DNA of 64,000 nucleotides from Pleurodeles waltl (Eukaryota > Chordata > Amphibia > Caudata > Salamandridae): the NCBI RefSeq assembly GCF_031143425.1, contig NC_090451.1:666748508-666812507 (forward strand), given 5' to 3'. Positions 58,048 through 64,000 of this stretch are shown here, one piece after another (within the stretch, counting starts at the first letter, position 1; each line of letters begins with the position of its first letter). The notes under the pieces were generated by a model. That model searched no databases, was not told the origin of the DNA, and worked only from the letters and a program-made list of their open reading frames with translations. A program made the translations under genes and the position numbers.

Positions 58048-58356
58048 TCACCTTCTTTGGGGGTTCCTCAGATAGTCTTCCCTTTCTCCAGGACGTTTGA
58101 GGGAGTGAGATGATGCTTCACTCTCATCTGAGGATGGATTTTCCATGGCCTTCTGTATCTGGAGCCACAACAGAAGCCTACCCTCACGGTCCTTGAGCGT
58201 TTTCTGACTAAAGGTGAGACAGATTTTGCAGTCTCTCACCTTGTGGTCAGGATGCAGGCAATAGATACACTTTCTGTGGGGGTCATCAACGTGAAGTCTC
58301 TTCTTCCCACAGCTGCCACAATCTCTAAACAGACTTTTCTTAGTCTGCTGAGACAT
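58048..58356 (-). pseudogene. DIRS-B gag N-terminal zinc-binding part
   Basis: A 102-codon frame starting MSQQTKKSLFRDCGSCGKKR with Cys/His spacing CxxC, CxxC, H, C, C (..KCIYCLHPDHKVRDCKIC..), the same module as DIRS-A 29253-28777. It goes out of frame at ~58048, where the matching Lys-rich segment of DIRS-A continues. Upstream (58442-58357) an in-frame MKGVSLSSAQ-like start exists in a shifted frame, so the N-terminus is also damaged. Confidence 0.65.
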
Positions 58357-58429
58357 GTTAGAATGGTAAAAGTGAAATTTTCTGAGAGAAAAATTCCTGT
58401 CAGAAAGGTATACTGAGCAGAGCTCAGGG

Positions 58430-58695
58430 AGACTCCCTTCACACGGCGTGCGGTAGAAAATCTGAGGGAAAGAGCCTCTGTTGGGAGTGTTCTAGAGGGT
58501 GTGGACGCCTGATTGGCTGAGGTTCAACTCTGTGTCTTTTTGCAAAACGACATGGATAGACTATAAAAGAACCTAAGGGGGGCCTAGTGTATAAAGTGTA
58601 CTGCTGTGTGTATTTCAGGTTACTGTGAGTCTCCCACCTCGACGACGGGGATGATTCAAGCATGTGAATCTATGAAAGATCCAATGCTGGAGAAA
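58430..58695 (-). repeat. DIRS-B 5' inverted terminal repeat
   Basis: Inverted match to 52089-52340, including CTCCCACCTCGACGACGGGG (58631-58650) and the outer tip CATGTGAATCTATGAAAGAT..TGCTGGAGAA, which here is retained. It ends at ~58694. Confidence 0.8.
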
Positions 58696-59179
58696 TTTAC
58701 TGATACATTGTTATCATCTATGTATTTTTAAGGACAAGATCACAAAAGCACATAGACTACATGTTAGCTCTTACAACTTTAAGTGTCTTTCAGTGCTTTA
58801 TTTTTCTTAGAGAATGGGGTACTTAAGGTCTTAATGTTCCCCCCACATATACATGCTTTGCATTTTTGATCATTTATTAAAAAAACAGGTTTGCTTCTTA
58901 CCCAGCTTGTGAAATATGTCAAAATATCACTTTTGACTAATTGGTCCTACACTGATCTGAGGCTGGGAAACGCCTGTGCATGTCTGTTAGTAAGGGCATT
59001 CACTATTATAGGGTTGTTTCTCAGATAGTGCCAATGACTGACTAATATATGACATAAGGTAGTATGTTGCTTGTTATAAGTGGTTTTCAGTCTGAGTGTC
59101 TTTTCACCTGTTCCTTTCTCAGTCTTCATTTAGTAGGTTGTTCCCCGATGTTGATTTTCTGTACATGGATATGTTAGGT
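58696..59179. other. Intergenic, nothing recognised
   Basis: AT-rich, stop-dense. Confidence 0.5.
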
Positions 59180-59505
59180 TTCATATTTTCCACAAGAATT
59201 TTCACATTGAAGAAATCTATTGATTTTTCCTCTATTGAACTGGTGAAATGCAGATTCAAATGATTCTTATTTTATTGTCATCACAAATGTATCTGCACTT
59301 GTTCTGGGACCTTTCCATATTACAAGTAGGTTGTCGGCTGATCCCGAGTACTATGTGACTTGAACATTGTTCCATATCCAGATCATGGATCAGCTGCTCC
59401 TCCAACCAGCCCATATGCAAATGTGCACAGCTGTGGCAAAGCAGGTGCCCATTACGGTCTCCTGCTTTTGTCTAGGTGTCATTAAAAATAAAGAAATTGT
59501 GTAAG
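59180..59505 (-). pseudogene. Penelope-like RT remnant, downstream part
   Basis: Read on the minus strand in shifting frames: FFIFND near 59500, then MGTCFAT, HMGWLEEQLIHDLDME and LLVIWKGPRTS. These resemble the AMGT..PSYANL..GWWEE and VIWKG segments of Penelope-like reverse transcriptases. Heavily decayed, with stops in every frame. Confidence 0.5.
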
Positions 59506-59766
59506 ACAAAACTTCATCATTCTGGTTCTGTGTATTCTGGTAGAATTTCAGTGGTCTATATATTAAATAATGTTTGGCTTACATCAGACCTGCCATCATA
59601 CATAGAGGATACCACTGGTTTCTGTAAAAGGTTATTTCATATACCCTTAGAAGAGCACCTTTTATTAATGACCCTGGATGTGTCCCTTCTTTACATGTCT
59701 ATCATGCATGAACTTGCTGTATGTAATGATTCCCTTACACTGCTTGACACTCTCACACTCACATAA
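59506..59766 (+). pseudogene. Penelope-like RT remnant, upstream part
   Basis: Plus-strand frame with SGRISVVYIL, DLPSYIEDTTGFCKRL and LLLMTLDVSLLYMSIMHE. The last corresponds to RT motif A (LVTLDV.SLYTNI.H) of Penelope-like elements. It is directly next to, and opposite in strand from, the downstream RT part, so an inversion breakpoint lies near 59505. Confidence 0.55.
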
Positions 59767-60730
59767 GACAATCTCTAAGGGTCATGTCCATCGTCCTGTA
59801 CTTTATCAGCCCTCAGCAATATCGTCACCATATGAACATTCATGGAATAAGTGAAATAATCAGCCACATGTCGCCAACCAAAAGGGGACTTTAATTTAGT
59901 CCACCTCTGTAAGTCCAAAATCTGGAGCCATCATCTCTCTACTCCAGTCCTTTCCCAAGCGTGGGCAATATATAAAAAAAAAAGAAAAAAAACTGGTACA
60001 AGGGCCTACCTGTCAATAGTGCAGCAGATGCAGGAGCCCTGCGACCTCAGAGGTGGGGGTCCACCTGCACCTCAGTTAGGTCTGTATTGTACTATGGAAC
60101 GAAGGGAAGTAGGGGCTGGGGTACTTATCCTTTTTTTATACAGGCCTAGTACTCCAGTGCTATTCCACTGAGCTGGGCTTGGGGAACTGGTGTCAAAATT
60201 GCTTTCAGATTGTTGTCTTGCTAGAAAACAAATCACAGAAGTCTTGATGGGCTGGAATACACCAAAAAACACTTGAGCATTCCTTTGATGGTTAGCGTAC
60301 AAGAGTGCATGTTATAAAAATATATCTAGTCAATGTAGTCATCAAAAAATTAATCCTTACAGCCTCTCAGCAAATTGAGCTTGAATTATTTAGCGATGGG
60401 GTGTCCAACTCATCCACAGGATGGCGATTCATGCCATATTGGGGGGATAATTGCTGATTATGCAATGAGTAGTGTTAAGTTCTACTGTAAGCTAACACTC
60501 CTTAAGTTGCTTTTTTGAAATCCTGGCATGGATCTGGGCAGTCAACAACCCTAATCGAGGGGTGGATACATCTTCTGCAAAGCATGCTTTCCAGTAAAGA
60601 TGAAGTCCGGGACCTATGGAAGTTGATGGAAAGACAAATCTGCAGAATATACTTTCACTCATTACGGGACTCTTGGAGCCAATGACACACATCCTTATTC
60701 ATGATTATCCTACTCTATGATCCAAATTTC
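59767..60730. other. Intergenic, possible unclassified repeat at 59990-60130
   Basis: No gene. The text around GCCTACCTGTCAATAGTGCAG through GAACGAAGGGAAGTAGGGGC has the look of a dispersed repeat, but I cannot name or bound it. Confidence 0.35.
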
Positions 60731-60737
60731 ACCAACA

Positions 60738-60850
60738 TGGGAAGAAGAAAGTGCTATGTTGCTCAGATGGAATTTGAACCTGTGACCATGAGGGGAAAAC
60801 ACAGACAGTACATAGAAGGTATTAGTCTATTGAGCTATTAGAGATAGCGT
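60738..60850 (-). repeat. tRNA-like SINE head (A and B box)
   Basis: On the minus strand TAATAGCTCAATAG (~60842-60829) matches a tRNA A-box region and GGTTCAAATTCC (60780-60769) matches the B box GGTTCRANTCC. The ~50-nt gap between them is longer than in a standard tRNA, so a tRNA-derived SINE or a pseudogene with a long variable arm is more likely than a real tRNA. No CCA-stem pairing was confirmed. Confidence 0.5.
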
Positions 60851-61470
60851 GTTGTATTTTGTGAGTTTATGTCCACGGCTCAGCAGCTCTATTTTTTTCC
60901 ACCAAAATGCCCCCCCACCCTTTGTTTCCATTCCCCTGGTGATCTCTCCTTTTCCCGCCCACACACAACTTCGCTTGTTTCTTGGAGACATCCTCCCGTA
61001 AAGGTTACCTCTCTCTTCCTCTTGTAGCCTAATCGACTGGCTGCAAGGGGAGGTGGCACATCACTCTCACTGGAGGAAGAAGGTCGATGCGCAGCATAGA
61101 TTTTGCGATGATGGAGGTCCAAGTGGGGCGGCTGAGGTTGCACGCCTGGAGGGAGGTGGATGGAAGGCAGCACCTCCAAAACTCTTCATAAACTGGAGCT
61201 GAGGGGAGGAGGGGGATTCAATTTATCGGGATTCTGGAGGCGTGAGGCAATCAATGCTGGCCTAATCAAGAGTCCCAGGCACAACCTTTTTGTAGAAGGC
61301 GAAATATAAAGACAGATTTTCGATTAAAAACAAAACAATTACTGCATTAAGAGCAGGGAAGTCGTACCGCCATGACACGAAGGCTAGAAGGGCACCTCTC
61401 TGTTCTCTCCCGAGTCATTATCCTGAATTCAATTTCTGTCTGCCCGGGACCAACGTGAAGCAAAGCAAGG
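60851..61470. other. Unique-looking GC-richer stretch, no gene called
   Basis: A 96-codon minus-strand frame (61179-60889), starting MEVLPSIHLPPGVQPQPPHL, is charged and Pro-rich at its start but has no domain I know. TTGATTCCACCTCGT at ~61554, just right of this stretch, is also found at 20544 just after the CpG-rich patch; this may be coincidence. Confidence 0.35.
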
Positions 61471-62819
61471 ATGTTTAAAGTATCTGTTAGGCAGAAATAC
61501 TACTTAAAATCGGAAATACACTGTTGTGCATTTCTTCTCAAGGCTGCCTGGTTTTGATTCCACCTCGTTGTTTGTGATATATATATATATGTATACAAAC
61601 ACACTCATGAACACACACACACAGAATAATTAATATTAATAGAGGCACCTCAAAGACAATCCTCGCAAACTTTTAGATTAAGAGCATTATACCTGGTTAA
61701 GTTAGGAGCCAGTACTCTGTATAATATTGCCTTTTAGAATATTGGGGATGAGAAGGTGAAAAGGCATCAGCTCTCTGAGAAATATCACTTCGATTTATCA
61801 AATTAGACTTTCAGTATTGAACTTTACATTTTCATCCGCTTCTTCTGTAACTCAGACGTGGGGCCCTTGCAGTCTATATTATAAAATTAATCAACTACCT
61901 AAGTTTTGCTCCACATTTTGGTGATTTTTCCAATCTTTTAATCATAAACAATATTTTTGCCTTGTTTGACAGCCCCTCGTGTTCGTACTTTTTACACATT
62001 TGAAGTTGCATAGCTATACATGCCTTAAATTGCCTAGTGACTGGCATACATAATAACTTGCTACCTGAGTTACAGAAGGAATTAAATGCATTAAGTGTAA
62101 GGGATGATGCTCCCTCCCGCCCAAGATGCATGACCTAAGTGAACAGATTGCTTCTGTCTCAGGCTGGACGGGAAGAGGCTAGGGACCTAACAGTACCCAC
62201 ATAATTCACCATTAGAGACTGGTTCCCTGGAACTTTGAAGCCTATTTGCCCTAGAGTGGAAAGCAAGGCCAATCATTCATTGCCTGTGATAGGAATACTG
62301 CTGTACTGAAAATTGTGGTAGTTCTGAAGTATTTTATACTGTTACCGAAATATTTTGAGGAACATTTTCACACAACAGGCATTTTCTGAAAAAGTACAAA
62401 AAATCTAGCTAAGCATTTTGTGAAGTTTCTTATTCCTTTTTCAGTTTACATTTCACTGTACATGCCCTTTCTTGTATTTGTCCCTTTTAGAAATTGGATA
62501 ATTTGTTTGGGGCGGGTGACCACCCACCTCAAGGAATATTCACAACCTTTTCAAGGGCGAACCCTCAAAGTCACTAAATTAGCCGGTGCAGACAGGTTTA
62601 AATTAGGGCAAAGCGTAAAATATTAGGCAATGCCAAATTAGTAATAAACTAAAAAATAAATAGAATAATAAAGTAAAACGTAATAAATAAAATGATACCA
62701 AATTGACAAAAATCTAATAGATGGAATTGGAGTTATGTATTTTTAAAGATTTAAAGAGAAATAGTAGCAAAAAGCACACAGCGGCAATGACAATCAATAG
62801 CCTTGGTAGGCATGGACCT
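61471..62819. other. Intergenic, AT-rich, small TA/CA runs
   Basis: A short (TA)n at 61578-61591, an ACACAC run at ~61613 and an A/T-only tract at ~62630-62700. No gene recognised. Confidence 0.5.
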
Positions 62820-63850
62820 AGGCACAATTTGAGGCTGACTGCGATGGAGCAAGGGTTGGATACACAAACAGGGTTGTCCTCTTCAAAGATTGTACCTTCT
62901 GATTTAGTTCCAGTCCACCACAGAAGCACATTTCCAAAGCACTCAGGACCTCAGACCTCATGGGAGGAACCTAGAGACTCACAGTGTGCCAAGCAGAGGT
63001 CAACAGCAGGGTCCGCTCCAGGTGCAGTTGCCACAAGTTAGTTGGGTACTTCCAGGAAAAGTTCTAGCTTGTTGTATCTTTGTAGCTTGAACAGGAGGTC
63101 AGCCTTATGACCTTAGGAGTCCACTTCTTTGTACCGGGTACAACAGTGTGCTGGAGCAGTCCTTCGGGTCTCCTCTTAGGTCACATGCAGTAGGTCCAGT
63201 CCTGTTTAGGTCATTTGCAGGGTAGAAGGAGTTCTGAAGTGGGTGTCTGGTGGTGCCACATGTATGCCTAGCACTAGCAAGTAGGTGTGAATGACTCATG
63301 GGCACGCCCTAATCAATGAGGTAAAAGTTCCCAGGGCAAAGCCCACCAGCATCGGGCATTTTCAAGATGGCCACACTAAACTTGGGCTCTGAGGGCTAGG
63401 GATGTGTGCGGAGAGTTTAATCCTAGTGTTCTCCCATATCTAACTATAAAATCTACTTTGAGGTAGCCACTGTTGCAGCACTAAACCCCGAGTCTGAGAG
63501 GGCAAAAAAAGAGTGCTTCAGCAACCAGAGTGTGGATGCACAAAAATTGTCTTAGCTTCATGTTCTCTCCACTTTCAAATGTGACCCAAGTGTTTTGTAT
63601 GAACACAGCAGACCTATCAAGCAAGATTTGCCACTCAAGCTGGTTTGAAACTGTAGGGCCGAAAAGGATGTTCACAACCTCCATACTGTATATTCAGAGG
63701 AATTCAGAAGAATCATCGCTATCCATTCAGGTCAGCCTATTTTGCTCCTGGGAGGCATTTCACACCTATTCAAAGCTAATTACTGGCAGGTTGAAGCTAG
63801 AGACCCAATGGAAATTTGCCTTCAGTACCTCCAGGCAGGAAAAGGTAACT
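62820..63850 (+). repeat. ~1.1-kb dispersed repeat, copy 2 (LTR-like)
   Basis: Same orientation and landmark order as 21920-22990, e.g. CAGTTGCCAC, CCACATGTATGC, GGCATTTTCAAGATGGC and TTTCACACCTATTCAAAGCT. Diverged by many substitutions and indels, so the two are independent old insertions and not a recent duplication. Confidence 0.6.
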
Positions 63851-64000
63851 CTAATAGTTACTTGTCCTTAATAGTTATTAAAAATCCAACTTTATCACTG
63901 TATTGGATTTCTAGTAACTATTAAAAATAGTTGTTTAATTATTTCCTAGCTGGCCCCATCCCGAGATACAGTATTAGTATTTTAATATGTACTCTGTTTT
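63851..64000. other. Intergenic to window end
   Basis: AT-rich; AATAGTTA/TAACTATT words form a weak inverted pair at ~63871 and 63914. No gene. Confidence 0.4.

Larger units (their letters stand above)
52089..58695 (-). mobile_element. DIRS-type tyrosine-recombinase retrotransposon, copy B
   Basis: Same family and same strand as DIRS-A, but better preserved. Order on the minus strand: 5' terminal repeat (58430-58695), zinc-binding gag N-terminus, Ser/Thr-rich gag middle, gag core, RT/RNase H (one long frame), recombinase, 3' terminal repeat with internal complementary region (52089-52475). The outermost ~70 bp of the left repeat are absent: homology with DIRS-A starts at ATCCCCGTCGTCGAGG (52089 versus 23393). 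Confidence 0.9.

Overview
The window looks like nuclear DNA of a large-genome salamander, most probably a newt close to Pleurodeles waltl. The call rests on its content: two DIRS-type tyrosine-recombinase retrotransposons, a large Harbinger DNA transposon, long satellite arrays, and repeat families I recognise as abundant in newts. The species call is inference. I find no convincing host protein-coding exon. Almost everything identifiable is mobile or tandemly repeated DNA, and every transposon gene carries lesions.

Layout. 1-8012: AT-rich intergenic DNA with a degenerate minisatellite (930-2735) that has a ~375-bp higher-order period, a dispersed repeat near 4.24-4.87 kb and a CA/TA microsatellite at 6.28-6.39 kb. 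8013-17437: a 9.4-kb Harbinger element with a Myb/SANT-like gene (-), a HARBI1-like DDE nuclease gene (+) and a third minus-strand reading frame I cannot assign. 17455-18836: a non-autonomous hAT element. 18.8-23.3 kb: intergenic DNA with a 68-bp fold-back MITE, a CpG-rich patch and one copy of a ~1.1-kb dispersed repeat. 23321-29515: DIRS-A (-). 29552-51689: a 22-kb unit bounded by TTAA on both sides with short piggyBac-like inverted ends; it holds eight consecutive hairpins, an eleven-unit hairpin-rich G/C array, about 44 copies of a ~383-bp satellite and a 1.06-kb unique arm. 52089-58695: DIRS-B (-). 58.7-64 kb: an internally inverted Penelope-like RT remnant, a tRNA-like SINE and a second copy of the ~1.1-kb repeat.

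How the parts relate. In the Harbinger element the nuclease (cutting) and the Myb-like protein (end binding) are the known two-component system of that superfamily; here they are divergently arranged around a region that resembles the element's own ends. The two DIRS copies have complementary damage: DIRS-A keeps the RT catalytic pair but has broken frames and an altered recombinase box, while DIRS-B keeps a long RT/RNase H frame and a complete recombinase tetrad but has an RT active-site substitution. The most unusual object is the 22-kb TTAA-bounded unit: it encodes nothing I can recognise, consists mostly of self-complementary DNA and satellite, and may be a giant non-autonomous piggyBac-like element that carries or generates satellite DNA. 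Part of the satellite array (about 41.2-46.2 kb) has a pattern of single-base insertions that suggests unpolished assembly, so copy number there should be treated with care.
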